A stretch of 63,722 nt of DNA from Erythrobacter donghaensis (GTDB taxonomy: Bacteria; Pseudomonadota; Alphaproteobacteria; Sphingomonadales; Sphingomonadaceae): contig NZ_LSJS01000047.1 of assembly GCF_001557325.1 (NCBI RefSeq), positions 1 to 63,722 of the forward strand. The letters are read 5' to 3'. The notes under the pieces are model-generated. The model worked only from the letters and a program-made list of their open reading frames with translations, searched no databases and was not told the DNA's origin. Positions within the stretch are counted from its first letter, which is position 1; the number at the start of each line of letters is the position of its first letter. A program made the translations under genes and the position numbers. Below, in pieces: positions 29,071 through 37,660 of the stretch.

Positions 29071-29334
29071 ATGGCCGCCCCCCGGATCGACATCTACACC
29101 AAGTTCGCCTGCCCCTTCTGCGTGCGCGCCAAGCGCCTGCTGACCGAGAAGGGCGCGGTCTTCACCGAGCACGACATCACCATGGGCGGCCCCAAGCGTG
29201 CCGAAATGCTCGCGCGCGCGCCGAACGCGATGACGGTGCCGCAGATCTTCATCGGCGAGACCCATGTGGGCGGGAGCGACGATCTCGCCGCGCTCGAACG
29301 CGAGGGCAAGCTCGACGGCCTTCTGGCGGGCTGA
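29071..29334 (+). CDS. grxC: Glutaredoxin 3
   Basis: A glutathione-dependent thiol-disulfide oxidoreductase of 87 residues. The redox motif CPFC is at about residues 14-17 within YTKFACPFCVRAKRLL, and the cis-proline TVPQIFIG and GGSDDL glutathione-binding segments follow. The stop TGA overlaps the start of the next gene as TGATG. grxC, nitrilase-family hydrolase and DUF1178 form a conserved trio in Alphaproteobacteria. Confidence 0.95.
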   Translation: MAAPRIDIYTKFACPFCVRAKRLLTEKGAVFTEHDITMGGPKRAEMLARAPNAMTVPQIFIGETHVGGSDDLAALEREGKLDGLLAG

Positions 29335-30164
29335 TGCCGAAGATCGCCCTGCTCCAGATGACCTCGGGGATCGATCCCGAGGCGAACCTCTTCGCGATCG
29401 AGGAGGCGGCTGAGGAAGCCGCGGCCGCGGGCGCCGAGGTGCTGTTCACGCCGGAGATGTCGATCCTGCTCGATCGCGACCGTGCGCGGGCGCGGCACTG
29501 GATCGAGAGCGGCGGCCCGGGCAAGGTGACCGAGCGGCTGTTCAACCATGCGGGCGAATTCGGGATCGACATCGCACTCGGCTCGCAGGCGGTCGCGGGG
29601 GAGGGGGGCAAGTGGGCCAACCGCTCGATGTATTTCAGCCGCCACGGCGAGGGCGCGGTAGAGCCCGTCACCTACGACAAGATCCACATGTTCGATGTCG
29701 ACCTCGCCAGCGGCGAATCCTGGCGCGAGAGCAATGCCTATGAGGCCGGGCGCGCGGTGGTGAGCGTCGAGGACACGCCGGTCGGCAGGCTCGGGCTGGC
29801 GGTGTGCTATGACCTCAGGTTTCCGGCGCTGTTCGGCGCATTGGGGGATCGGGCGTGCGATGCCATCGCGGTGCCCGCCGCCTTCACCCGGCCTACCGGC
29901 GCAGCGCACTGGCACGTGATGCTGCGCGCACGCGCGATCGAGGCACAGGCCTTCATCATCGCTGCTGCGCAGGTCGGCCGTCACGCGGACGGGCGCGAAA
30001 CCTATGGCCACAGCCTCGTGGTCGACCCTTGGGGCGAGGTGCTGCTCGACATGGGCGGCGAGGCACCGGGGCTCGGCTTGTGCGAGATCGACCTGGCCCG
30101 CATCGCCGCCGTGCGTGCGCAGGTGCCCGCTCTTGCCAACCGGCGGGAAATCGCCAAGTCCTGA
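29334..30164 (+). CDS. Nitrilase-superfamily carbon-nitrogen hydrolase
   Basis: A 276-residue amidohydrolase of the nitrilase fold. The catalytic triad is in place: Glu in VLFTPEMSIL, Lys in VTYDKIHMFDVDL, Cys in GLAVCYDLRFPALF. The DKIHMFDVDL and CYDLRFP pattern matches the Nit1/Nit2 branch, whose members hydrolyse deaminated glutathione or omega-amides. Coupling to glutaredoxin by a TGATG overlap fits a glutathione-repair role, but this is inference. The start is ATG 29334. Confidence 0.9.
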   Translation: MPKIALLQMTSGIDPEANLFAIEEAAEEAAAAGAEVLFTPEMSILLDRDRARARHWIESGGPGKVTERLFNHAGEFGIDIALGSQAVAGEGGKWANRSMYFSRHGEGAVEPVTYDKIHMFDVDLASGESWRESNAYEAGRAVVSVEDTPVGRLGLAVCYDLRFPALFGALGDRACDAIAVPAAFTRPTGAAHWHVMLRARAIEAQAFIIAAAQVGRHADGRETYGHSLVVDPWGEVLLDMGGEAPGLGLCEIDLARIAAVRAQVPALANRREIAKS

Positions 30165-30170
30165 CCTGTC

Positions 30171-30635
30171 ATGATCGTTTTCGACCTTTCCTGCACTCAA
30201 GGCCACCGGTTCGAGGGGTGGTTCGGCTCCTCGGGAGATTTCGAGGACCAGCGCGCGCGCGGGCTGCTCGCCTGCCCGAACTGCGGATCGGGCGAAGTGA
30301 GCAAGGCGCCGATGGCCCCGGCCGTCCCCGCCAAGGGCAACAGCCGCCAGGAGGTGCTCGCGCCCGAGACCCGGCCGATGGCCAACACCCCGATGCCGCC
30401 CCATGTGCAGCAGGCGCTCAGCCAGCTCGCCAAGGCGCAGGCGGAAGCGCTCAAGAACTCCACCTGGGTCGGCGACAGGTTTGCCGAGGAGACCCGCAAG
30501 ATGCACTACGGCGAACGCGACGAGGCCCCGATCCACGGGCAGGCGAGCCTTGCCGAGGCCAAGGCACTGATCGAGGAAGGCGTGCCGGTCGCGCCTTTGC
30601 CGTTTCCTGTGGCGCCGCCCGAAAAGTTGAATTGA
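30171..30635 (+). CDS. DUF1178 family protein
   Basis: A 154-residue protein beginning MIVFDLSCTQGHRFEGWFGS, the DUF1178 signature, with a zinc-ribbon-like pair of cysteines (Cys8 and CPNCGSG at about 37-40). The C-terminal half contains GDRFAEETRKMHYGERDEAPIHGQA, also conserved in the family. Function unknown. It lies seven bases after the nitrilase-family gene and is likely cotranscribed with it and grxC. Downstream is a cluster of palindromes before the tRNA. Confidence 0.9.
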   Translation: MIVFDLSCTQGHRFEGWFGSSGDFEDQRARGLLACPNCGSGEVSKAPMAPAVPAKGNSRQEVLAPETRPMANTPMPPHVQQALSQLAKAQAEALKNSTWVGDRFAEETRKMHYGERDEAPIHGQASLAEAKALIEEGVPVAPLPFPVAPPEKLN

Positions 30636-30651
30636 AAGGTGTTTTTGTTGT

Positions 30652-30740
30652 CCGCATCGCCTCCGCGATGCGGTCCTCGCTATGCGCGCAGCATAGCTGC
30701 GCCCGCTGCGGGCCGCCGTTCGGCCTTGCGACCCTTCGGG
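30652..30740. repeat. Cluster of tandem palindromes
   Basis: Successive short inverted repeats fill the gap between DUF1178 and the tRNA: CCGCATCGC-ctcc-GCGATGCGG, GCTATGC-gcgca-GCATAGC, GCCCG-ctg-CGGGC, GGCCG-ccgtt-CGGCC and CCC-ttc-GGG. None is followed by a T run. The arrangement suggests an intergenic repeat element of the REP/BIME kind, but no second copy is in the window. Confidence 0.6.
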
Positions 30741-30783
30741 CCGATATTGCGCCTTAACAGTCTCCTGCTATGAAGCGGCCCGG

Positions 30784-30860
30784 GACCCCGTAGCTCAGCA
30801 GGATAGAGCATCAGATTCCTAATCTGAGGGCCGCGCGTTCGAATCGCGCCGGGGTCACCA
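30784..30860 (+). tRNA. tRNA-Arg (anticodon CCT)
   Basis: Cloverleaf is complete: acceptor GACCCCG/CGGGGTC, D arm with AGCTCAGCAGGATAGAGC, anticodon stem TCAGA/TCTGA with loop TTCCTAA giving anticodon CCT (reads AGG), T arm CGCGC-GTTCGAATC-GCGC and encoded CCA. AGG is a rare codon in such GC-rich genomes. Confidence 0.96.
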
Positions 30861-30938
30861 TCTTTCCCACCATCATTGTGTTCTTGGCCCGGCTGTTGGT
30901 CGGGAACGCTGGCGTGCGCGCGGACAGGGGACGCAAAA

Positions 30939-31085
30939 AAGGGCGCTCGGCCCAACCGGAGTGAGGGGGCTTTCGCCCGATCATTCGGTATTCGGCCGTA
31001 ACGCCCTTCTTTGGGAAAGGCTTTCGGCCCAACCGGAGCGACCAAAGCGTTACTTCGTCGTTCGGTAGATGGCCGTAGCGCCCTT
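30939..31085. repeat. Two imperfect 77-base direct repeats, each an inverted repeat
   Basis: The 15-mer TCGGCCCAACCGGAG occurs at 30947 and 31024, and GGCCGTA-CGCCCTT-type sequence at 30994 and 31071, giving two diverged units offset by 77 bases. Unit one is bounded by AAGGGCG (30939-30945) and CGCCCTT (31002-31008) and could form a long hairpin; unit two has similar but weaker ends. This fills the 285-base gap between the tRNA and the MFS gene, in which no protein gene is supported. Confidence 0.6.
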
Positions 31086-31145
31086 CGAAAGCCTGTTTAC
31101 CCTAAGAAGGTTAACAATGTCTTTTGATGTAAATCGCACGTCTTG

Positions 31146-32363
31146 TCAGAGCGAATTGACACGGGCGGCGGCCTTCCAGCGCCGCTCGGCATGGAGCGAG
31201 AGCGCCACCACCGCGCAGCTCGCCGCCAGCAGCAGCGCGCAGGTTGCGCCCCAGCCGCCAAGGTCGAACACCGCAGTGCCCGCCGCGCTCCCGATTGCCC
31301 CGCCCACGAACATCGTGACGATGTAGCTGGTGGTGAGCCTGGTGCGGATTTCCGGGGCGAGGGTGAACAGTGTCATCCGCCCGGTCACGTCGATGGTCGG
31401 CCCAACGAGGTTGGTGACGAACAGCGGCACGAGGATCGCCCAGATCGAGAAGCCCAGCGGATAGAACAGCGCGATCCCTGTCAGCTGCACCAGCGCCGCC
31501 GCGATCCTGGCTCGGCGCGGGCCGACCCTGTCCGCCCAGCGTCCGAGCCGCGGGGTGGTGAAGACGCTCACCGCCGCGATCCCGGCCAGATAGCCGACAT
31601 CGTCGGTGCCGTAGCCCATCGCGGGGCCGGTCAGGTGGAGCGCGAGCGCCAGCCAGCTCGCGGTGAAAATCGCGAAGTTGAGGCCCTGGATCGCGGCGGA
31701 GATCCGCATGTCGGGGTGGCGCGCGGCGAGGGTGAAGACCGAGGTGATCAGCGCGCGGTAGCTGGCAGGGGCCTGCTTGGGGCTGGCCGCCTCGCTGCGC
31801 ATCGCCAAGGGCAGGAACGCGGTCACTGCCACCATCAGCGCCAGCGCGCAGACATAGACCATGTGCCAGTCCGCCCGCGCGGCGATGATCCCGGCACCCA
31901 CGCGCGCGACGAGGATGCCGAAGATCACCGCCGCGGTGAGTTGCGCGGTCACCGCTCCCAGCCTCTCGGGCGCGACGCGTTTGGAGGCGAAGGCGGGGAT
32001 CAGGTAGGGCGCGATGGTGAAGAAGCCGAGCAGCGTCGAGGCGGCGGTGAAGGCGATGAAGCCGGGCGCGAGCACCATGCCCGCAAGGCACAGCGTCTGC
32101 CCGGCGACGAAGACGAGGCACAGCGTCCGGTTGCGGTAGAAATCGCCGAGCGGCAGCAGCAGCAGGATGCCGAGCGCGAGCGCAAGCTGGTTCAGCGCCG
32201 GCACCAGCCCGATCTCGGCCTCGCCCACATCGAAGGCGCGGGCGACCTCGCCGATGATCGGATGGATGTAATAGGCGTTGGCCGTGACCACCGCGATGGT
32301 CAGCGCCAGCGCCCGCTCCTGCGTGCGGGTGAGGCAGGCAGGGGCGGGCGCGGGTTGGGTCAA
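31146..32363 (-). CDS. MFS transporter
   Basis: A roughly 405-residue major facilitator with about twelve hydrophobic segments. The loop after helix 2 (LLLLPLGDFYRNRTLCL) matches the MFS motif A position G-x-L-x-D-R in modified form, and GRWADRVGPRRARIAA in the second half is a clear motif A repeat. Substrate unknown; helix pattern resembles drug/sugar effluxers of the YnfM/AraJ type. I start it at TTG 32363 (M-TQPAPAPACLTRTQ), which overlaps the dehalogenase stop as TTGA; the longer frame reads through the dehalogenase in another phase. Coupling to a dehalogenase suggests transport of its substrate or product. Confidence 0.85.
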   Translation of the reverse strand: MTQPAPAPACLTRTQERALALTIAVVTANAYYIHPIIGEVARAFDVGEAEIGLVPALNQLALALGILLLLPLGDFYRNRTLCLVFVAGQTLCLAGMVLAPGFIAFTAASTLLGFFTIAPYLIPAFASKRVAPERLGAVTAQLTAAVIFGILVARVGAGIIAARADWHMVYVCALALMVAVTAFLPLAMRSEAASPKQAPASYRALITSVFTLAARHPDMRISAAIQGLNFAIFTASWLALALHLTGPAMGYGTDDVGYLAGIAAVSVFTTPRLGRWADRVGPRRARIAAALVQLTGIALFYPLGFSIWAILVPLFVTNLVGPTIDVTGRMTLFTLAPEIRTRLTTSYIVTMFVGGAIGSAAGTAVFDLGGWGATCALLLAASCAVVALSLHAERRWKAAARVNSL

Positions 32364-33277
32364 GGCAGGAAGCCGGCCTTTCTCGCCATTGTGATCACGC
32401 CCTGCGACAATGCCTCGGGGTGATCCTCCTGGCTGAAGTGCCCGCACTTGGGGAGCATGGCATGGGGCTGGCCTGTCGCACCCTTGATCCGCCCGGTCAG
32501 GAGCGGCGCGGCGCGGCCGAGCACCGGATCATCCTCGCCGAACAGGGTGAGGAAGGGCCTGTCGAAGTCGGCCAGCCCCTCCCAGGCGGCGATGTTGTCG
32601 GCGACCCCGTCCTTGTCGTCCTCGATAGGCACCAGCTGCGGAAAGGCGCGCGCGCCTGCCTTGCTCGCCTCGTCGGGGAAGGGGGCGTCATAGGCGGCAA
32701 TCTCGGCCTCGGAGAGCCCGCTTTGGCAGCCGCGATGCATGATGCCCCCGATGCGGAATTCGGGCGAGGAACGCGCGAATTCGCGCCAGGCGAGGAAGCC
32801 CTCGGAAGCCTTGCCGCCGCCGGTGGGGAGGAAGGTGTTGCTGGCGACGACGAAGGCGAAGCGTTCCGGCTCCTGCCCGACCATGCGAAGGCCCAGCAGC
32901 CCGCCCCAGTCCTGGCAGAACAGCCCGGCGGCCTCGGGCACCACGGCATTGCGCCACTGCTTGAGCCAACCCACATGGCGGGCATAGGTGTAGAAACCCT
33001 GCTCGCTCGGCTTGTCGCTCTTGCCGAAGCCGATGAGGTCGGGCGCAAGGCAGCGGAAGCCGGCATCGACCAGCAGGGGGATCATCTTGCGGTAGAGATA
33101 GCTCCACGAGGGCTCGCCGTGGAACAGCAGCAGCGGCGGGGCGTCCTTCGGCCCCTCGTCGAGGTAGTGCATGCGCGCGGCAAGGCCCTCGCCCAGGTCG
33201 ATGGTGAGCCAGTTCTCGGCGAAATCATATCCCGGCAGGTCGGCGAAACGGGCGGGGTCGTGAGCGATGATCTGCAT
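32360..33277 (-). CDS. Haloalkane dehalogenase-type alpha/beta hydrolase
   Basis: A 305-residue alpha/beta hydrolase. Catalytic elements fit haloalkane dehalogenases: oxyanion HGEPSWSYLYRK, nucleophile Asp with halide-binding Trp in FCQDWGGLLGLR, and base His in KCGHFSQEDHP. The QDWGG and HGEPSW signature points to subfamily HLD-I (DhlA/DppA relatives). GGAGAG precedes ATG 33277. It is coupled to an MFS transporter and lies divergent from an acyl-CoA dehydrogenase. Natural substrate unknown; a non-dehalogenating hydrolase cannot be excluded by motifs alone. Confidence 0.87.
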   Translation of the reverse strand: MQIIAHDPARFADLPGYDFAENWLTIDLGEGLAARMHYLDEGPKDAPPLLLFHGEPSWSYLYRKMIPLLVDAGFRCLAPDLIGFGKSDKPSEQGFYTYARHVGWLKQWRNAVVPEAAGLFCQDWGGLLGLRMVGQEPERFAFVVASNTFLPTGGGKASEGFLAWREFARSSPEFRIGGIMHRGCQSGLSEAEIAAYDAPFPDEASKAGARAFPQLVPIEDDKDGVADNIAAWEGLADFDRPFLTLFGEDDPVLGRAAPLLTGRIKGATGQPHAMLPKCGHFSQEDHPEALSQGVITMARKAGFLP

Positions 33278-33423
33278 GTGGTCTCTCCCTCTCTGGATCA
33301 GTCGGTAGCAGATCGAAACGGGATTGCCAGACCCCGTGTCTTGTTCGAAAGCACCTAAATTGGTGAGGTGGACTTGGGGGCGCTGACGCGCCAAGCCACT
33401 CGCCTGCCGAGAGGAGATTACAG

Positions 33424-34593
33424 GTGCCCACGTCGACCCACGAGCCGCAAGAACTCGCAGAGATCCGGCGCGCGGTGCGCAGCCTGTGCGAGGGGTTCCC
33501 GGGGGAATACTGGCGCGCCAAGGACGCGGTCCGCGCCTATCCGGCCGAGTTCGTCGACGCGCTCACCCGTGCCGGTTTCCTTGCCGCGCTGATCCCGACC
33601 GAACATGGCGGCAGCGGCCTCAGCCTCGCGGCGGCCTGCATGATCATGGAGGAGATCCAGGCCTCCGGGTGCAACGGCTCATCGGCCCATGCCCAGATGT
33701 ACATCATGAACACGCTGCTTCGCTACGGCTCGGAGGAGCAGAAGGCGGCCTATCTCCCGCGCATCGCCAGCGGGGAGCTGCGCTTGCAGGCCTTCGGGGT
33801 CAGCGAGCCGACCAGCGGGACGGACACTCTCAGCCTCAAGACCCGCGCAGTGAAGGACGGCGATCACTACGTCATCAACGGCCAGAAGATCTGGACCAGC
33901 CGCGCCGAGCATTCCGACCTCATGCTGCTCCTCGCCCGCACCACCCCGCGCGAAGAGGCGGCGAGCAAGACCGAGGGGCTCTCGATCTTCCTCGTCGACA
34001 TGCAGGAAGCGCAGCGCAGCGGCATGACCATCAAGCCGATCCGAACGATGATGAACCACTCCTCCTGCGAGGTGTTCTTCGACGACCTGCGCATCCCCGC
34101 AACCGCGCTGGTGGGCGAGGAGGGGAAGGGCTTCCGCTACATCCTCTCCGGCATGAACGCCGAACGCATCCTGATCGCGGCGGAGTGCATCGGCGATGCC
34201 AAGTGGTTCATCGAGAAGGCCACGGGATACGCGAAGGACCGTAGCGTCTTCGCCCGCCCCATCGGCCAGAACCAGGGCGTGCAGTTCCCGATCGCGCGCT
34301 GCTACGCCCAGATGCGCGCCGCTGAGCTGATGGTGCACCACGCCGCGCGGGTCTATGACGAGGGCGGCAATCCGGGCGAGGAGGCCAACATGGCCAAGCT
34401 CCTCGCCTCGGAAGCCAGCTGGGAGGCGGCGGACATGTGCGTCCAGACCTTCGGCGGCTTCGGCTTTGCCGAGGAATACGATATCGAGCGCAAGTTCCGC
34501 GAGGCGCGGCTCTACACGGTCGCGCCGATCTCGACCAACCTCATCCTCTCCTACCTCGCCGAACACGTGCTGGGGCTGCCCCGGTCTTACTGA
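33424..34593 (+). CDS. Acyl-CoA dehydrogenase family protein
   Basis: An FAD-dependent alpha,beta-dehydrogenase of 389 residues. The FAD/substrate segments are FGVSEPTSGTDT, YVINGQKIWTSRAEHSD, ERILIAAECIGDAKWF, RPIGQNQGVQFPIA and VQTFGGFGFAEEYDIER. Where the catalytic base of the short/medium-chain enzymes sits, the end reads FAEEYDIERKFREARLYTVAPIS. The start is GTG 33424 with GAGGAG upstream. It is transcribed away from the dehalogenase-MFS pair with a 146-base gap holding CACC-taaatt-GGTG, a possible weak operator. Substrate undetermined. Confidence 0.92.
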   Translation: MPTSTHEPQELAEIRRAVRSLCEGFPGEYWRAKDAVRAYPAEFVDALTRAGFLAALIPTEHGGSGLSLAAACMIMEEIQASGCNGSSAHAQMYIMNTLLRYGSEEQKAAYLPRIASGELRLQAFGVSEPTSGTDTLSLKTRAVKDGDHYVINGQKIWTSRAEHSDLMLLLARTTPREEAASKTEGLSIFLVDMQEAQRSGMTIKPIRTMMNHSSCEVFFDDLRIPATALVGEEGKGFRYILSGMNAERILIAAECIGDAKWFIEKATGYAKDRSVFARPIGQNQGVQFPIARCYAQMRAAELMVHHAARVYDEGGNPGEEANMAKLLASEASWEAADMCVQTFGGFGFAEEYDIERKFREARLYTVAPISTNLILSYLAEHVLGLPRSY

Positions 34594-34724
34594 ATTCGCA
34601 GGGCCCACCCACGGTTTCTTGCGCATCACGCCGCATTCCCCTTGCGGCGCAGGCCCAAGTGTGATTCTGTGAAAACGACGCTGCGCGCGGGATTGCGGAG
34701 CGAAGGGGACACGGTTTTTCCGTC

Positions 34725-35027
34725 ATGCGCAAACCGGTGAAGGACAGCAGGCTGAAGCGGGTGGTGGCGCTGGGCGCGCTGCTGCTGCTGGCGGGTTTCG
34801 CCGTGGCCGGGCCCACCGGGCTGCTCGCCTGGAGCGAGAGCGCCTCCGCGCTCGAAGCGCGCAAGTCCGAGATCGCCTTGCTCACCGAAAAGCGCGATGG
34901 CCTGCGCAACCGGGTGATGCTGCTCGACCCCGACGCCGCCGATCCCGATCTCGCCAGCGAGCTGGTGCGCGACCAGCTCGGCGTGATGCGCGAGGACGAG
35001 GTGGTGATCACGCTCGACGACGAGTGA
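34725..35027 (+). CDS. ftsB: FtsB/DivIC-family septum formation initiator
   Basis: A 100-residue single-pass protein: short basic cytoplasmic end, membrane helix (VVALGALLLLAGFAVAGPTG), coiled coil (ALEARKSEIALLTEKRDGL) and a C-terminal DLASELVRDQLGVMREDEVV that matches the family's ELARE-LG-V pattern. Members bridge FtsL and FtsQ at the division site. Its place immediately before the pyruvate dehydrogenase genes is conserved in Alphaproteobacteria. The symbol rests on family membership and context. Confidence 0.85.
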   Translation: MRKPVKDSRLKRVVALGALLLLAGFAVAGPTGLLAWSESASALEARKSEIALLTEKRDGLRNRVMLLDPDAADPDLASELVRDQLGVMREDEVVITLDDE

Positions 35028-35184
35028 TCGCGCCTGCGCTTTCCAAATCGACCTGATTTCGTATGCGCGTGCGGTTTTCTGCAACGCCTTGCCGTTGCGT
35101 CACCCCCGCTAGCCTGCCTATAGAGCAAGCCATTGGACCGCGCTTCTCCTCCCCATGAGCGCGCCAGAGAGAGGGATACTTATC

Positions 35185-36252
35185 TTGGCCAAGAAGCCCC
35201 CAAAGGCAGCCGCTGCGGCTGCGGACGATAGCGATTTCATCCTTCATTCGCTTCAGGAGGCCTTCGAGGCGAACAAGCGCTATGCTGCGAGCGAAGCGGA
35301 GATGCTGGAGTTCTACCGCCAGATGCTGCTGATCCGCCGCTTCGAGGAGAAGGCGGGCCAACTCTACGGCCTCGGCCTGATCGGCGGGTTCTGCCATCTC
35401 TACATCGGCCAGGAAGCGGTCGCGATCGGCTTGCAGTCGGCGCTCGACAATGACCGCGACTCCGTGATCACCGGCTACCGCGACCATGGCCACATGCTCG
35501 CCTACGGGATCGATCCCAAGGTGATCATGGCCGAACTGACGGGTCGCGAATCCGGCATTTCGCGCGGCAAGGGCGGGTCGATGCACATGTTCTCGACCGA
35601 GCACAAGTTCTACGGCGGCCACGGCATCGTCGGCGCGCAAGTCGCGCTGGGCGGGGGGCTTGCGCTGGCGCACCAGTACAACAATGACGGCGGCCTGTGC
35701 CTTGCCTATTTCGGCGACGGCGCGGCCAACCAGGGCCAGGTCTACGAGACCTTCAACATGGCCGCGCTCTGGAACCTCCCGATCGTCTTCGTGGTCGAGG
35801 ACAACCAGTACGCGATGGGCACTGCGACCAAGCGTTCCTCGGCCGAAACCCGCTTCTACCGCCGCGGCACCGCCTTCCGCATTCCGGGGATGGAAGTGAA
35901 CGGCATGGACGTGCTCGAGGTGCGCGCCGCGGCCGAAGTGGCTTTTGCCCATGTCCGCGCGGGCAAGGGCCCGGTGCTGATGGAGTGCAACACCTACCGC
36001 TACCGCGGCCACTCCATGTCGGACCCCGCCAAGTACCGCACCCGCGAGGAAGTGCAGGAACAGCGCGATCACCACGACCCGATCGAGGGGCTGAAGAAGG
36101 CTCTGATCGAGGCCGGCAAGACCGAGGACGAGCTGAAGGCGATCGACAAGGCGATCCGCGCCGAGGTGGCCGAAGCGGCCGATTTCGCCGAAACCTCGCC
36201 CGAACCCGCAGCGGGCGAACTCTACACCGATGTTCTCGTGGAGGAGTATTGA
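35185..36252 (+). CDS. pdhA: Pyruvate dehydrogenase E1 component, alpha subunit
   Basis: The thiamine diphosphate-dependent E1 half that decarboxylates pyruvate. LLIRRFEEKAGQLYG and GFCHLYIGQEAVA are near the N-terminus. The ThDP motif runs from FGDGAANQGQVYE to the closing VVEDNQYAMGT, and YRYRGHSMSDPAKYR carries the phosphorylation-loop region of the eukaryotic enzyme. I choose TTG 35185 (M-AKKPPKAAAAA), which has GAGAGAGGG upstream; ATG 35155 lacks a ribosome site and adds ten residues. pdhB follows three bases later. Confidence 0.94.
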   Translation: MAKKPPKAAAAAADDSDFILHSLQEAFEANKRYAASEAEMLEFYRQMLLIRRFEEKAGQLYGLGLIGGFCHLYIGQEAVAIGLQSALDNDRDSVITGYRDHGHMLAYGIDPKVIMAELTGRESGISRGKGGSMHMFSTEHKFYGGHGIVGAQVALGGGLALAHQYNNDGGLCLAYFGDGAANQGQVYETFNMAALWNLPIVFVVEDNQYAMGTATKRSSAETRFYRRGTAFRIPGMEVNGMDVLEVRAAAEVAFAHVRAGKGPVLMECNTYRYRGHSMSDPAKYRTREEVQEQRDHHDPIEGLKKALIEAGKTEDELKAIDKAIRAEVAEAADFAETSPEPAAGELYTDVLVEEY

Positions 36253-36255
36253 GCC

Positions 36256-37620
36256 ATGGGGATCGAACTGAAGATGCCGGCCCTCTCGCCGACGATGGAG
36301 CAGGGCACGCTCGCCAAGTGGCTGAAGCAAGAGGGCGACCGGATCGAGCCCGGCGACATCATCGCCGAGATCGAGACCGACAAGGCGACGATGGAGTTCG
36401 AGGCCATCGATGAAGGCGTGCTCGAGAAGATCCTCGTTCCCGCCGGGACCGAGGATGTCGCGGTCGGCGCGGTGATCGCGCTGATCAAGGGGGAAGGGGA
36501 GGCGGCTTCGCCTGCGCCCGCTCCCGCCGCTGAACCTGCACCTGCGCCGACGCCCACGCCTGCCCCGGGCCCCAAGGCGGAAAAGCCCGCAGCCGCCGCG
36601 CCCGCCGCCGATCCCGCGATCCCCGCCGGCACGGCGCTGGTCAGCACCACGGTGCGCGAAGCCTTGCGCGATGCGATGGCCGAGGAAATGCGCGCCGACC
36701 CGCGCGTCTTCGTGATGGGCGAGGAAGTCGCCGAATACCAAGGCGCCTACAAGGTCACGCAAGGCCTGCTCGCCGAATTTGGCCCCAAGCGCGTGATCGA
36801 CACGCCGATCACCGAGTACGGCTTTGCCGGGATCGGCACCGGCGCGGCGATGGGGGGGCTTCGTCCGATCGTCGAATTCATGACCTTCAACTTCGCGATG
36901 CAGGCGATCGACCACATCATCAACTCGGCCGCGAAGACCAATTACATGTCGGGCGGCCAGATGCGCTGCCCGATCGTGTTCCGCGGCCCCAACGGCGCGG
37001 CCTCACGCGTGGGCGCGCAGCATTCGCAGAACTACGGTCCGTGGTATGCCAGCGTCCCGGGCCTGATCGTCATTGCGCCCTATGATGCCGCCGACGCCAA
37101 GGGGCTGATGAAGGCCGCGATCCGGTCCGAGGACCCGGTCGTCTTCCTCGAGAACGAGCTGGTCTATGGCCGCAGCTTCGATGTGCCCGCGATGGACGAC
37201 TATGTCCTGCCCATCGGCAAGGCCCGCGTGGTGCGCGAAGGCAAGGACGTGACCATCGTCAGCTATTCGATCGGCGTCGGCCTCGCCCTCGAAGCGGCGA
37301 ACACGCTGGCGGGCGAGGGGATCGACGCCGAGGTGATCGACCTGCGCACCCTGCGCCCGCTCGACAAGGACACCGTGCTGAAGAGCCTCGCCAAGACCAA
37401 CCGCCTGATCGTGGCCGAGGAAGGCTGGCCGACCTGTTCGATCGCGTCCGAGATCGTGACGATCTGCATGGAGGAGGGCTTCGACCACCTCGACGCCCCG
37501 GTGCTGCGCGTGTGCAACGAGGACGTGCCGCTGCCCTATGCGGCCAACCTCGAGAAGCTCGCGCTGATCGATGCCGCGCGCATCGCCGAGGGCGCGCGCA
37601 AGGTGTGCTACCGGGACTAG
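36256..37620 (+). CDS. pdhB: Pyruvate dehydrogenase E1 component, beta subunit with lipoyl domain
   Basis: 454 residues. Residues 1-78 form a lipoyl domain with the modification lysine in [13 protein letters not shown]; an Ala/Pro-rich hinge (about 80-125) leads to the E1 beta body with [54 protein letters not shown] and [12 protein letters not shown] lipoyl domain on E1 beta is a known alphaproteobacterial variation and may let E1 load lipoyl groups directly. The E2 gene usually follows nearby but is absent here: the next genes are convergent pilus genes. Confidence 0.96.
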   Translation: MGIELKMPALSPTMEQGTLAKWLKQEGDRIEPGDIIAEIETDKATMEFEAIDEGVLEKILVPAGTEDVAVGAVIALIKGEGEAASPAPAPAAEPAPAPTPTPAPGPKAEKPAAAAPAADPAIPAGTALVSTTVREALRDAMAEEMRADPRVFVMGEEVAEYQGAYKVTQGLLAEFGPKRVIDTPITEYGFAGIGTGAAMGGLRPIVEFMTFNFAMQAIDHIINSAAKTNYMSGGQMRCPIVFRGPNGAASRVGAQHSQNYGPWYASVPGLIVIAPYDAADAKGLMKAAIRSEDPVVFLENELVYGRSFDVPAMDDYVLPIGKARVVREGKDVTIVSYSIGVGLALEAANTLAGEGIDAEVIDLRTLRPLDKDTVLKSLAKTNRLIVAEEGWPTCSIASEIVTICMEEGFDHLDAPVLRVCNEDVPLPYAANLEKLALIDAARIAEGARKVCYRD

Positions 37621-37660
37621 GCAGGCTCTAGGCCGCGCTATCGGCGACCGCCCTGCCGTT

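Noticed and set aside
30652..30740. Palindrome cluster as a rho-independent terminator
   Set aside because: No T run follows on either strand. The only nearby T run precedes the hairpins on the plus strand.
30680..31045. Minus-strand frame over the tRNA-Arg gene
   Set aside because: It contains GAIRTRGPQIRNLMLYPAEL, the well-known false translation of a tRNA gene, plus repeat sequence.
36256..36640. The lipoyl domain as evidence for a fused E2 gene
   Set aside because: The rest of the protein is plainly E1 beta. A lipoyl domain on E1 beta is a known alphaproteobacterial form.
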